Shown here in pieces: positions 43,635 to 54,037 of a stretch of DNA of 64,000 nt. Under the pieces are notes generated by a model, which ran no database searches, was not told where the DNA came from, and saw only the letters and a program-made list of their open reading frames with translations. Location of the stretch: contig NMRB01000966.1 in assembly GCA_002633025.1 (NCBI GenBank), positions 152,647 to 216,646 of the forward strand, in the 5' to 3' direction. The position numbers and the translations under genes were made by a program. This DNA is from Notospermus geniculatus. Taxonomy: Eukaryota; Nemertea; Pilidiophora; Heteronemertea; Lineidae. Positions within the stretch are counted from its first letter, which is position 1; each line of letters begins with the position of its first letter.

Positions 43635-43806
43635 GCTCACCTCTGTGAGGTGAGCTTCTCCCATGGTGTGTCGTCCGTCGTCCGTCGTCGTCCGTCGTCG
43701 TCGTCGTCGTCGTCGTCGTCCGTCGTCGTCGTTAACAGGGGTGGCACGTTTCTAAACCGCTTGGGTTACAAACTTGAAATTTGGTGTACAGGTACCCTAT
43801 GGTAAA
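43635..43806. repeat. AGCTCACC...GTCGTC repeat with trinucleotide array
   Basis: Opens with the palindrome AGCTCACCTCTGTGAGGTGAGCT followed by a (GTC)n/(CGT)n-type array at 43674-43731 and a GGGTTACAAACTTGAAATTTGG body, broken by the N at 43807. Widespread repeat type in marine invertebrates. Confidence 0.75.
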
Positions 43807-43886
43807 NTTTGCAGGCGCACAGGGGCGCGAGCATGTGATTGCGCGCGTCTTATGTGAAGCACTGCATAGGGGCCTTGGCATCATCA

Positions 43887-44373
43887 GTCTAGTGTGTAAT
43901 ACCTCCCGCAGCATTTAGGAAATGAAAAAGTCCCACTCACAGAGTGAAAATCTTTTCTCCCAATCTTCTCAATGTTCATCTTACTTCGCTCCAATGGTCA
44001 TAAGCCCTGTTTATGCTAATAACATGTGCAATTTGAATTAAAACCTGAATATATTCGCTGAGTGTTTCTGAGACGAGCTTTGTTGAAATAAAAATGCTGA
44101 TCTCTACTTGCCCCATTTTCTGTTCTCCGAGGAGAGATCCTACATTCAGTGGATTGGTGTTTAACAAACATTGAGTAGAATCACTCATGTTTGATTTCCT
44201 CCTGTGCTGGGTGCATAATTTAATAACCGAATAATGGGACTTTCGAAAAGTAAACTTGTCCCAGAAGACAGTATGGCATCTGTTCGTCAGGAACATAGCC
44301 GGTGTAACGTATCTTATCAGCAGTGGAATACACCTGTGAGTAGTGCGTTGTCATGGAAACCAACTTAATTTTT
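43887..44373. repeat. Direct duplicate, copy 2
   Basis: Partner of 43139-43634. It continues after CCAACTTAATTTTTTGTGG into sequence lacking the AGCTCACC insertion. Further on, GTGGTTAATTCATGACATTTG occurs twice (44375 and 44515). Confidence 0.88.
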
Positions 44374-44603
44374 TGTGGTTAATTCATGACATTTGACGTT
44401 CTGATGTCTAGGCGTGGTTTCTATAACTAATCCTTCACAATTCAGTGTATCACCAGGCTACTCACACTTCATACTCTGTCACAGAGGTGAGCACAATGGC
44501 CCTGGCCATTTCATTTGTGGTTAATTCATGACATTTGACGTTTTGATGTCTAGGCGTGGTTTCTATTGATTGACCGTTTGTTAAACCAATCTGTCGTGTC
44601 CTA

Positions 44604-45306
44604 ATACCCCCGTCACACTAGAGGCAGAATGAGCAGGAATGCCGTTGGAATGACAATTCGTAGTTCATTCCTGGACATTCGAAGTGCATTCTAAAAATTC
44701 TGACTGCGTTCCTAATCTTCCGGCCCATTCCTGTGGTCAGTCAGAATGTTTTGGACATGTTGAAAACTATCGAGGTGCATTCCAAATGGAGAAATATCGA
44801 ACAGCATTTGAAGTGTATTCTATCTCCATTCTGACTGCGTTCTAAATAGTCTGACAGCCTTCCAACAGCATTTGAAACATTCCGATCGCATTTGAAGGAG
44901 ATTCCAAAGGTCAAGGGTCCATACCCTGCCAGTTGAGAAGACTGATGAAAATTCAGGATTCAGCAGCCTGTCGGGGACCATTCTGGCGGCATTCTAGATG
45001 CACTCGGGAAATTCCGGTTACATTCGAAGTACATTCCAAGTGCATTTTTGGTATTCGAGAGGCATTCTTTGTGAATTCTTGAACATTCTAACCATATTCT
45101 GCAGCCATAATCTGTGAGATTTCTGACTAGATTTGAGGTGAATTCGAATCGAAGTGCATTCCAAGTATTTGAAGTGCACTCTTTCAAAGCTGTACATGAA
45201 TTTAAATTTTTTCCTGAATCCGGCTCGAATCGAATTTTGCAAATTTTTTCATTCCGGCTGGTTCTGCTTGATTCCTGCTGATTCGAACTAAGTGTGACGG
45301 GGCTAT
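44604..45306. mobile_element. TIR element TACCCCCGTCACAC with ATTCC-rich core
   Basis: The ends TACCCCCGTCACACTA and AGTGTGACGGGGCTA are inverted. The 700 bp core is built of degenerate GAATGC/GCATTC words on both strands (GAAGTGCATTCC, TTCTGACTGCGTTC), so long shadow frames appear on the minus strand. No coding content. Confidence 0.8.
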
Positions 45307-45314
45307 AACATTTG

Positions 45315-45366
45315 TGTACCGGTACAACCAAAAATAGATAAGCTCGCTTATCTATTTTTGGTACAA
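45315..45366. repeat. Short perfect hairpin
   Basis: GTACAACCAAAAATAGATAA pairs with TTATCTATTTTTGGTAC around a GCTCGC loop. Confidence 0.85.
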
Positions 45367-45666
45367 CTGACATTTGTGTACAAAAGATCCAGCCCCGTGA
45401 ACCTTCCTTGCCATCCTGTTTTGGAATTATTATCTCAAAACTCTTTTGTCAAAAGGAAGAAACGTTGGTAGTACCCTCAAAGGAACAGAAAAGGGACACT
45501 TTCTTTAATTTCATGGAGTTTTTCTTGATTTTGAAGAAATTCGTACCCTCAAAAACATTTCTGAGTGACAGAAACCCTGGTTGGAGACTGAAGTCAAATG
45601 GACCAAGTTGCATAGCACACGTTTGGCAAATTTAACGAAATGCCTAATATCTGTGTTTCTTTGCAG

Positions 45667-46156
45667 ACTGGATGCATGGGCAGCACTTCCTCCCTGCCAC
45701 CCATCAAGGAGCCAGAATTGTTCTGCGTGGAATCGACAAGGGTGTCTAGGAGGATGAAGGAGAGTAAACACCTGCCGAAGAAGGTGAATATCATCACCAG
45801 CGTCAGCACGACACCGTCGCAATATGTCGGCAATATGTGTCCAACGAATCTCATCGAACAGAAGGAACGATTTCTCCGTTATGGAATCACGCCCAAGTTT
45901 GACTTTAAGGGGAGTTCAGCACGACGAGAAAGCATCACCAGCAAGGTTGAGATCAAGTTTGAGTATTTCCAGGAAGCGAAAAGGATTCTGGAGACACGGT
46001 CAAATCAGTGTTTGGGAAGTCGGAGAGTTATATTCATGAGACGTTGGGAAAACGTGTCAATCACGTGGAAGCATCGACGGCTGTTGCTCATTATCTCTCG
46101 GACAATAACCTGGATGGTTGTTTGAAGATCTACTGGACGGAAGACCTGGTTTGTAG
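45667..46156 (+). CDS. MATCAP-like: MATCAP exon 1 (first coding), with apparent frameshift
   Basis: Acceptor TTTCTTTGCAG and donor TGTAG|GTATGT, phase 0 in and 2 out. The frame runs through NIITSVSTTPSQYVGNMCPT and KFEYFQEAKRILET. The conserved continuation VKSVFGKSESYIHETLGKRV...WTEDLVC is in another frame from about 45998. Exon length is 490; 488 is needed for its end phase. An extra AC in GAGACACGG (45994-45997) accounts for both facts. Confidence 0.88.
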
Positions 46157-49100
46157 GTATGTCTGTTTTGTTACTATACTGTAGGTGAGTTCTTGAGTGT
46201 CAAGGCAAAACCTACGGGTACATGTAGTACAAAGTCACATTTTGGTCAAATTTGAGTTGATACCATTTTTGGACTCACTCGGTTTGGTCTCATCTTCTAA
46301 TGTTCCAAAGCATATTTAATTTATGACCCTCCACAGCAAAACCAGTCGCATGTCGTTAAGGTGATCCGTAACGAACTACCGGTAAGATGACACCAGAAGA
46401 GAATGGAAGAAAGAGATTATTTCAGATTTCATAACAGACAGACAATACTGAACCTGCCAAGCTAAGAGCGACATGCGACTGGTTTTGCAGTGGAGGGACA
46501 CATTTCTCAAAACTGAAAAAGATTTGACTTGCTAGACGCAAGGGCCCAACGCGCCGCGTAGCGGCCAACAGCGAAGCTAGCCAAAGACTTGTCACCATGG
46601 TCACGGGTCAGTCAATAGAATTGGACTTATAGGTGAAATGCGCCTAATGTTCAGATGGAATATATCGGACGGTTGGTTTAACGTTTTTAGTGGCTGTGAA
46701 CGTAGATGGGTACATTATGTAGCGATATACATGTACTGACAGATTTGCTGGGGACTTGCTCTGTGGATGTTGTGAAATGCGATTTTTGTAAGATTATTCT
46801 GATTTGTGACGTCATTTCTATTATCATAAAAATATGTTGAGCAGCTGGGATGTATTCATAAACATTTATTCAGCAGCCAGCATCATGGCCGGCTGGCGCA
46901 TCGGTAGAGCGTCCGGCTATGAATCCGGGCCGCCGGGTTCGAGCCTTGCGAGAGGCGGGTTTTTTCACGCGTCTGTTTCTCTGTTTATTTTTTTTGCTGA
47001 ATCTGTTTCTCTGTTTTTTTTCGCTTTTAGTCGCAGGACGAATATCTCCCCAGCCCTTCCATTTCCCTACAAATCTGCATTTGCTAATAAATACTTATAA
47101 CCACAGATCCTGTCAGCTGTCCTGCATTCAGAGAGACTTTTCACTAAAGTCTCTCTGAATGCAGGGGCAGCTGACGACCATCGACATTCCCCTCACAGCC
47201 ACCAAAAATATCAACATCCCAACTAACGTTCAAGAGTACTGGGTTTTGCCTTAACACTCCAGAGTTACTTGAGAAGTAGATTGCACAGAGTGGCTGGAGC
47301 ATCTCTCAGCCTTGGTACTGTACATGAAGTTAGTTTGGTTGTGATTGAATTCTCTTTTCATTCCTTTTCAGTGCTCGACTCATATGGCGGGGTCCAAATC
47401 TCAAATACAACAAACCAGAATCTCGTGTCTATACACTCATGCTAAAGAACTCTAAAGAGAATCCATACCTCAGGGAGCATGGCATCGGTTGCGTCATGGA
47501 CCACGAAATTGGATCACACTTTGTATCCTTATGGCAAAAAATCCCTTTTGACATAGATTATAGTATTGATTCATTGATCAAGTTGATTATCTAATTCATG
47601 CTGTGCTACATAACATTCACAATCAATGAAAGTACAGAAACTGAGCATTTGTCTGTTTGAATCAGCCTACCCGGTAGTCGGTGTAAAGGCCTGTTGACAC
47701 CAAAACCGTGTCGGCGAAAAGCGACGTGCGTTCACCGCCACGAAAATAGGTTCAATGGATTTTGAATGAGAGGGTCAAGACGCGCGGCAAAAAACAACGC
47801 GCGCTCGTCGCCGTCCGAAATAACTTTTGTAGTTATCCAGTGCGCTTGCCGGGGCAGTTTTTCTCCCTGCGCATGCTCAGAGGGTGCGGCTATCTACACA
47901 AGTGTTCAGCCATTTTAACTGCAGGACCATGCCACAGCGTTTCATGCGGGAGTTGTGACCCCTGTATGTGGGTGGAAATCGTGGCATTTTCCGCTGCGTT
48001 CAACGCGTGTTTTTGGTGTGTACGGACCTTAAGACATTGATCGAATAGAGCATCAAGAACAAATTCCACCTTAACTTATCACACAGATCCGAGCCTGGAA
48101 TGATGGTCTCCAGCCATGGTATGCCAACAGGAAGCAATTTGGTCTCCGTCGCATCAGCTCGGAGGAATCACGCACATCTGAGGAAGGTTTTGCCGCCATC
48201 AACACTGTACTGAAGGCCAAGAATAAGTTCCTTTATCTGCCTGCTCTCGCTTACTGTAAGTTGTACACTCAATAATTCATCATTATTGGCAGGAGAAAAC
48301 CAGAGCCATTGCATACATGTAGCTATCAAGGAGAGAGTGAGCCCTTCCTCTATCTAAGACTTGGTCTGCCCTTCCACCCGCAACCTCAGACAGAGTCCCG
48401 GCCCCCCTCCACTCAGGGGTCGCCCACCCCCGCATGCTCGTTCCAATTTTCTCGGGAAAAGGGGTCATTTTCGTCAGCACTGTTCGGGAAAAAAATCCCG
48501 AAAAACAGTTAAAATAGGGGTACTTTGAATGACTTTTCTCCCGAAAAGTTCTTAAAAAGGGGATCAAAAGGTTCTCTTCCCGAAAAAATAATAAAAAGGA
48601 GTTTGAAAGTCCTATTCTCAATCCCAGCGACAAGTTATCCCTCCTGCTGTACACGTGTCTTTCAGGTCAGGCCGCGCTTTATCATTTACCCCGGCATTTA
48701 CCTTATCCCAACGAGTACATGTACCTTGTGGAGTGCATCATATCCGAGTCTCATTTTGTTCCTCACGAAAAAGGGGTGAAAATATCTTGGTTCCTTCAAT
48801 AAGGGGTCTAATTGGATGAAAAAAGCCCGCAGAAAGGGGTGGAAAATTTCCCTTGGCTCCTTCCATAAGAGGGTCGTTTTCAAACTCAGGAACAAAGGAG
48901 TGGTGGGGGGACAGTGGTGGGGGACAGAGTTCCACCACTATACTTGGCACTGTACTCCATTCATTCTTTCCAACAGACACTGCCTGTATGTCGGTCAACA
49001 TGACGTTCAAACAGTTATTTGAACATCTGGAGACGTACGTATCTGATCCTGAACACCGCTGGAAACTGGTGATGAGAGTGAAGCGAGGGTTAAGAGATGC

Positions 49101-51714
49101 TAACAGTCAGGGAGGATTTGGGCTGGACCAGTGCTATTTTGAAGGTTAGTCAGCTGACATTTTGATAGCAGAGTATGCCGTGTACACACTAGGGTTTTAT
49201 ATCGAATCAAATTCGCAATAAAGGCTTATTCCAATACAATGCTTCACACTCAAATCACAATAGATCACTTTTATATGATTTAATGAAACTGGTACAGTCC
49301 TCCCTCGCTATTACGAACCCCTCGGGGTCCAAGGGTTAAGTTCGTACTAACGCGGAGTTGGTAATAGCGAGGATTCGTCCGTGGGGGCATGATGATCATG
49401 CCACACTTTGTATACGGGACTGACTTTATTGAATATTTGCCTGATTAAATGCTCAAACATGCATTAATCAAACCCAAGCTTGGATAATTCGGTTTGTATT
49501 GTACCGGTACTCTTATCAAACCCAAGCTAGCTTGATTTTGGTTTGAACTGTACACAGCGTAATTGATCATGGGCAGGAATTGGGCCAACATGTCATGAAG
49601 TTTTGGGAGCCAGACGTTGGGTTCGTAATATCCGGGAGTTCGTAGAATCGAAGTACGTAAGAGCGAGGGAGCACTGTCTTTTTATCGATTTCGATGCGCG
49701 TGAGCCAAGTGGAAATACATGCACTGGTAGTTGTCGCGAAACTGATTTGCAGTGTGACCTGCGGCTCATCCCGAAACAAGCTGAACGGGCGATGACTCAT
49801 CACACCGCACATGCCCAGTATCGCTTGTCAATCTTATTTCCGTTTTAGCGAGCGGGAAAACGAGTTCATATTTTACACTAACAAAGGCCGCACCATCATG
49901 TTCTGCACAGTATACATTCAATGCCTAATGCACTTTATTGCGGGTTGAGTGTGACGCGTTTTGTTTCGCATCGAAATCGGTTTAGTTGTAGTGTGACCCG
50001 ACCTGGCGTAACCAAATCGATTTCCGTATTTCAGTGTTCTAGCCAGGCCAGTTTCACAGGGCGGTACCACCCTGTTCAAAATTCAGAGCTCATTTTACCA
50101 TGGACCCTGTTCAAATTTTTTACCATCCTGTTTAAAAATGTAACTTGCAATGCATTTTCTATTACACCACCCTGTTTGAATTTCACTCCCACCCAGTTTG
50201 AAAATCCAGGGCCTTAAAATCATAGGAAAATGCAGTCATCCCACCCTCTTTGGAAAATTTTCTGGCTAGAACACTGTAATTTCGATTTACGGAAACTGAT
50301 TTCGATGCGCAATAGGTTTGAACGCAGCATAAGGCCCACAAGATTCATGAAATGAACCCATGATCACCAGCAAGCACTGAAGATTACTACCATGTCACCA
50401 TTTCTGAATGATTGTGTCTGTATTTGGCATTCTTTCCCACAGGTGCCGTGCAGATTCTGAAAAACATTGACAACATCGATTTCCTTGTGATGGCGTCAGG
50501 GAAGGTCTGCTGGGACGAAGTACAACGCGTGAAGCGACTCGCTAGGACAGACTGTGTGAAAGTCCCATTGTTTATGAAGAATATGGAATCGTACATTCGT
50601 CAGTTGAAACATATAGCAAACATCAACTTCTTAGGAAATTACTCCCTTAGTAATCCTAATACCAACAAGAGGAAGCATACTGTGAACCGGCCCAAGACGG
50701 GGGCTGATCGGAGGATGGAGAAGCCATCAGTTCCTAGGCCGGCACTCTCAGAAGCAAGTAAGTCTCGAGCATATGTTAGATGACTGATGTGTTTGATGTA
50801 TATGCAGGCCTCAACTTAAAGCGAAGGCATTGTCGTCGATGCTTGACTGATTTGCCTTTGTGCCCTCTAAAAACATACTTGTTGATATGGCAATAGTAGC
50901 CTTCCTGCCCCATTCAATTGCCGAAGTGCCCTGGTACAATCTACTCCTCAAAAGGCAAACAAATCCCACTAATTAGGCCCAACTCCTCAATCATGTCAAT
51001 CAGACTCAAGTGACCGCATGGCATGTATACAGATGATTTCTTCACGCTGCACAATGCTGAAGAATTCCTGAACAAACAATTCCATTATTTGAGTTAGTAC
51101 TGAAAAGTGTGAAGTCAAAATTAGTCCCTTGGTCTCCTTTTTTTGCAAATTTATCTTGAAAAGTGATCAAGCAAAATTGCCATTTTGCCCTAATATTTTG
51201 GAGACCTGTGAAGGCAATGTGCCCTGCCTGATTGCTGATTTTGCCTTGCCCCTTTCAATCCTTAAGTTGAGGCCTGTATATGGTTTGTTTTATACTCCCT
51301 GATGCTCAGATTACGTACCTTGCACTTTGGAAATCTCATGTACGGACAGTTCTGTCCTTATTTGTAATGTCTCTTTGTGTTTTACTTGCAGACACCCCTC
51401 AGCCTCGCCTTCCTGCCTCACCCACCAAAGGATATCATCAGTCATCACCGATTCCATTCTCAAGAAAATCATTCGAATCAAACTTCAAACACAGCTTCAA
51501 CAAGCTCTCAAAGCCAAACACTCCACCAAATATCTACTGGAAGAAAGGTGGACCCAGCACCAGGCGAGTAAAATCGTATCGAAAAAACAAGAAGTTGTTA
51601 AATCGCCGACAATCAAATTCGAATATGTTGTTGTATGATAAGCGGAAACGCAACAGCGACGACGACGATTCGGACGATTCCTCTGAAGACACATCAGAGG
51701 AGAGTTTTTGTTGA
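45676..51714 (+). CDS. MATCAP-like: MATCAP/KIAA0895-type metallopeptidase, gene span (6 exons)
   Basis: Proteins of the DUF1704 (KIAA0895/KIAA0895L) family were identified as MATCAP, a microtubule-associated zinc carboxypeptidase that removes the C-terminal tyrosine of alpha-tubulin. Six exons with matching phases give 534 residues if a 2-base insertion in exon 1 is set aside, close to the ~470-520 residues of human members as I recall them. In order: a Ser-rich start MGSTSSLPPIKE, PTNLIEQKERFL, NNLDGCLKIYWTEDLVC, DHEIGSHF (Zn-binding HExxxH), RTSEEGFAAIN (third ligand Glu), a VKRGLRDANSQGGFGLDQCY segment, and a basic then acidic tail. The start at 45676 is chosen because it gives family-like length. 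A splice acceptor lies 10 bases upstream, so a 5' untranslated or coding exon may precede it. Convergent with gene 3 and divergent from the helicase. Confidence 0.9.
46322..46503. mobile_element. Small MITE, CCTCCACAGCAAAACCAGTC family
   Basis: GACCCTCCACAGCAAAACCA and TGGTTTTGCAGTGGAGGGAC form the inverted ends. Sister of 20027-20219, sharing AGAATGGAAGAAA and ACCTGCCAAGCTAA internally. In MATCAP intron 1. Confidence 0.88.
46887..46990 (+). mobile_element. Second tRNA-derived SINE family (head)
   Basis: GGCCGGCTGGCGCATCGGTAG (A box) and GGGTTCGAGCC (B box) are spaced as in tRNA genes, with a plausible anticodon arm CCGGCTATGAATCCGG. A T-rich tail follows, with no acceptor-stem pairing to the end, so it is a SINE rather than a tRNA gene. 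Confidence 0.75.
47123..47168. repeat. Short hairpin
   Basis: CTGCATTCAGAGAGACTTT pairs with AAAGTCTCTCTGAATGCAG around a TCACT loop; 19 bp perfect stem. Confidence 0.85.
47372..47522 (+). CDS. MATCAP-like: MATCAP exon 2 (HEIGSH zinc motif)
   Basis: Acceptor CCTTTTCAG and donor TTT|GTATCC, phase 2 in and 0 out. It reads ARLIWRGPNLKYNKPESRVY then HGIGCVMDHEIGSHF. The two His and Glu of HEIGSH are the zinc and catalytic residues of the family (HExxxH). Confidence 0.93.
47684..48031. repeat. TIR element TAAAGGCCTGTTGACACC
   Basis: The left TAAAGGCCTGTTGACACCAA and right TTGGTGTGTACGGACCTTA are inverted with a few mismatches. The core is CpG-rich (GCGACGTGCG, ACGCGCGCTCG). In MATCAP intron 2. 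Confidence 0.75.
48087..48255 (+). CDS. MATCAP-like: MATCAP exon 3 (SEEG motif)
   Basis: Acceptor TATCACACAG and donor TACT|GTAAGT, phase 0 in and 1 out. It reads IRAWNDGLQPWYANRKQFGL then SSEESRTSEEGFAAINTVL. The Glu of SEEG (TEEG in relatives) is the expected third zinc ligand. Confidence 0.93.
48400..48910. repeat. Dispersed repeat related to 11060-11540
   Basis: Reverse-orientation counterpart sharing TTCTCGGGAAAAGGGGTCA, TCCCGAAAAACAGTTAAAAT and GGAAAATTTCCC. Between 48650 and 48770 it is interrupted by unrelated sequence relative to the other copy. Fills most of MATCAP intron 3. Confidence 0.75.
48977..49144 (+). CDS. MATCAP-like: MATCAP exon 4
   Basis: Acceptor TTTCCAACAG and donor GAAG|GTTAGT, phase 1 in and 1 out. 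It reads TACMSVNMTFKQLFEHLETY then MRVKRGLRDANSQGGFGLDQ. The 'KRG..D....GGF..DQ.Y' pattern is highly typical of the family. Confidence 0.93.
49292..49678. repeat. Tigger/pogo-like MITE, CAGTCCTCCCTCGCTATTACG
   Basis: The left CAGTCCTCCCTCGCTATTAC pairs with GTAAGAGCGAGGGAGCACTG at the right. The termini resemble those of pogo/Tigger derivatives. It is nested in a larger repeat (49187-50345) with TCGAAATCGGTTTA and GATTTCGATGCGCAATA words. Confidence 0.7.
50033..50275. repeat. TIR element AGTGTTCTAGCCAG
   Basis: AGTGTTCTAGCCAG and CTGGCTAGAACACT are exact inverses. The core repeats CACCCTGTT(T/C)AAA five to six times. Confidence 0.88.
50443..50757 (+). CDS. MATCAP-like: MATCAP exon 5
   Basis: Acceptor TTTCCCACAG and donor GCAA|GTAAGT, phase 1 in and 1 out. 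It reads GAVQILKNIDNIDFLVMASG, KRLARTDCVKVPLFMKNMES and a basic, Pro-rich end. It completes the peptidase domain and starts the C-terminal tail. Confidence 0.92.
50804..51276. mobile_element. TIR element CAGGCCTCAACTTAA
   Basis: CAGGCCTCAACTTAA and TTAAGTTGAGGCCTG are exact inverses, flanked by TATATG on both sides. About 473 bp without coding capacity, in MATCAP intron 5. Confidence 0.88.
51392..51714 (+). CDS. MATCAP-like: MATCAP exon 6 (C-terminus)
   Basis: Acceptor TTTTACTTGCAG, phase 1 in, TGA at 51712. It encodes a basic Ser/Pro/Lys tail (FKHSFNKLSKPNTPPNIYWK) and ends in an acidic run DDDDSDDSSEDTSEES followed by FC. The basic segment could aid microtubule binding; that is inference. 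Confidence 0.9.
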
Positions 51715-51859
51715 CTTTGTCTTGTTCTGTGGTCTCATCTTTTTTAGCATGTCCGTGTGATATTTTCAAATACTTCGAAAGCAAAAGATCTATTTTCAAG
51801 TTTATTGAACTCATTTTGTTGTGAGGAAAGGTGCTCTGTGTACATTGCCATGGTCACCA

Positions 51860-52280
51860 TGTGATCCAGGGCTCGAAAATAAGGTTTTTCACCCTGGAGC
51901 TAAAAACAGCTCCAGAGGTGCTTTCACACTGGAGCACGAAGCAATTTTTCTGAAGCTGTTTGATTCAATGTATGTAAATTANATCGTTGTCTTATGAATA
52001 GTCTGTCGTGGTTAGAACAATGAATATTTATTTTGAAATAAAATTTTATTTTTATTTCTTCCTCCGCTCTGCTTGTTTTACAGAATGCTTTTGTGAAGGG
52101 AGAAAATAAATTTTTATTTTTTTTTTTTTCCGACCACCTCTACAAATCTCTGGAAATTGAAGTGCGCTAAACAAGGTATAAAAAAAGTCTGGCCTTATGC
52201 CAGTTATGCCTGGCACTGTTTTTAGCTCCAGACATTGCAATTGTCTGGAGCAGAAGGCCGTTTCCTAGAAGCTACAAAAT
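51860..52280. repeat. GGAGCTAAAAACAGCTCCAG repeat in the 3' region
   Basis: CTGGAGCTAAAAACAGCTCC at 51895 and TTTTTAGCTCCAGACA at 52217 form the inverted pair of a degenerate element. It overlaps the likely 3' untranslated region and has a poly-T tract at 52115. Confidence 0.55.
52037..52042 (+). terminator. Possible polyadenylation signal of MATCAP
   Basis: AATAAA about 320 bases after the stop codon, followed by T-rich sequence. A second AATAAA lies at about 52104. Which is used cannot be told. Confidence 0.45.
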
Positions 52281-52792
52281 GTATTAGAGAGGTTAAGATC
52301 TGGTCCGACTCCGACTCCCACTCGGAGGTGCTAAAATTCGGATTTTTCAAGTCGGAGATAAATTTACCACAGACAGGCAGGTTCTATTCGTTCTCCTGAA
52401 TGAGTGAACACCATTGCTTTGGAAAACTCCGTTGTATGTGATGACGTAGTTCCCCCAAAAAGAATCCTCTGGAGTGGGAGTCAGGACTCGGATCGTTATC
52501 TTAACCTCCCTATTGCTCCAGAGCTTCCGACTATTTTCAAGCCCTGTGATCGCCATCTTGTTTTGCACTGGTTTAAAACATTTTGGGTGTTGTACACTGT
52601 ATGTGTTTGTTGGTTTCATATCGTGTGTTTGTTAGTGTGACAGGCCTACAGTTGGCGAGATGACTGTTTATCAAACCTTCAACCATTTTATGTCCCATTA
52701 GTCGTTTTATGAAGCACAATCATTGTAGGGAACTAGTTTTCACCCTTCTAGGGGTACTTGTAATATACTATAGTGTTCTTTTTTCTAACCTA

Positions 52793-53279
52793 CCGTATAC
52801 GCAAATATTTTCACGGCTAAAATATTTAGCGGTTGGGGTCCAAAAGTACCTTTTCGCATGGATAAATATTCGCGGTTGGGGTCCTGATGTAAGGTTTCAA
52901 AAACACTGCATTTTCGATGGTGAGTGTGACAGTTATGGTACGAAATCCACCGAAAAGAAAGAAATCCGAGCAGTCATAATCGACCTCACTGCTGGCGGGG
53001 CGCCATGATAGCTGAGTGATTGACAGATCAGTGTCACATGTCTGCAATTCAGTGCAAACATAGACTGGTTCCCGTCTTTGCCGCTGCACTCACGTTCCGG
53101 AACATGAGCGCCAGCGGGAGTGCAGCGGCAAAGACGGGAACCAGTCTATGCAAACCACGATGTATTAAGGGATCGTCGGTGATTGGAAAATGGTTCGCGT
53201 GTAACAGAGTTCGCGGGGGTATTGACCAATTCGCGATTTTCGCGGTAATTTTTATTCGCGAAAATATTTGCGTATACGG
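52793..53279. mobile_element. MITE with CCGTATACGCAAATATTTTC ends, TA target
   Basis: Inverted ends flanked by TA (52791-52792, 53280-53281). The interior has TTCGCGG words typical of the family (also 20825-21035). It contains a nested perfect hairpin at 53061-53148. Confidence 0.88.
53061..53148. repeat. Perfect 31 bp hairpin nested in the MITE
   Basis: Arms 53061-53091 and 53118-53148 are exact reverse complements beginning TAGACTGGTTCCCGTCTTTG, with a 26-base loop. Lack of any mismatch suggests it is young or kept by conversion. Confidence 0.95.
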
Positions 53280-53319
53280 TACTTCATAACGTACCGGTAA
53301 TTCATAAACTACGTATCAG

Positions 53320-53459
53320 TATAAAGTCGTCTCCGAATTTTGGGGTCTTCCTCAGGCACTTTCTGGTTAAGATCCCAGAAGTGATCTCAACTAGAAAGTG
53401 CCCGAGGAAGACCCCGGTTGGGGCCAACAAATTGCAAAATTCGGAGACAACTTTATACG
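53320..53459. repeat. Foldback, GGGGTCTTCCTC family
   Basis: TATAAAGTCGTCTCCGAATT and TTCGGAGACAACTTTATA form the outer pair, and AGAAAGTGCCCGAGGAAGACC the inner. After the right arm, ATTATTTTGTGTGT..TTTTGTGCT-like sequence matches the tail of the element at 60499. Confidence 0.85.
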
Positions 53460-54037
53460 TATTTTATCATTTTGTGTGTCGTTCTTTGTGCTCTTTGTTG
53501 GATATCGGTACATGTGTAATTCAACTTTTATTGCATTGCGTTCCACCGATGTCCATATACATGTATGTGTTCTCACTACTTGGCATACACATGTATGTAA
53601 TCAAATTGATATTTTTGGAGCACCATACACAGTGCAATGAAGTAATACAAGAAGCAAATACTATACTGGAAGTAAAATGACCAGAAATCATCCTTCGATG
53701 ATATTTAGCTGTGATATATGATATACATGTCCATGTTATTGTAGGTTTACAATTGTTGGTTAATAGTTTTTACTGATGCACACACATTCTACATGGTTTT
53801 CTTCAGTATCTTTGTAGTCTTTTTCTATTTTCAATAAAAAGCTTCTCGATGAACATGAACTGTCTTATTCCTTTACACTCAGCCAGAGACGAAATTTCCT
53901 TCAGAATTGGTGCTGCCATTGTGTCTCTTTCAGGAACTGCTTTCAACATGTTTTGCACAGGCATGTGGCTTGAGAGAATGCCTTGGCCGTTGTTACATGC
54001 GCTGCCGCCGAATCGGTTAATGTCATCCTGGGTGTAT

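Noticed and set aside
43674-43735. GTC/CGT trinucleotide run as a coding repeat
   Set aside because: It is part of a dispersed AGCTCACC-type repeat with no open frame of support on either side.
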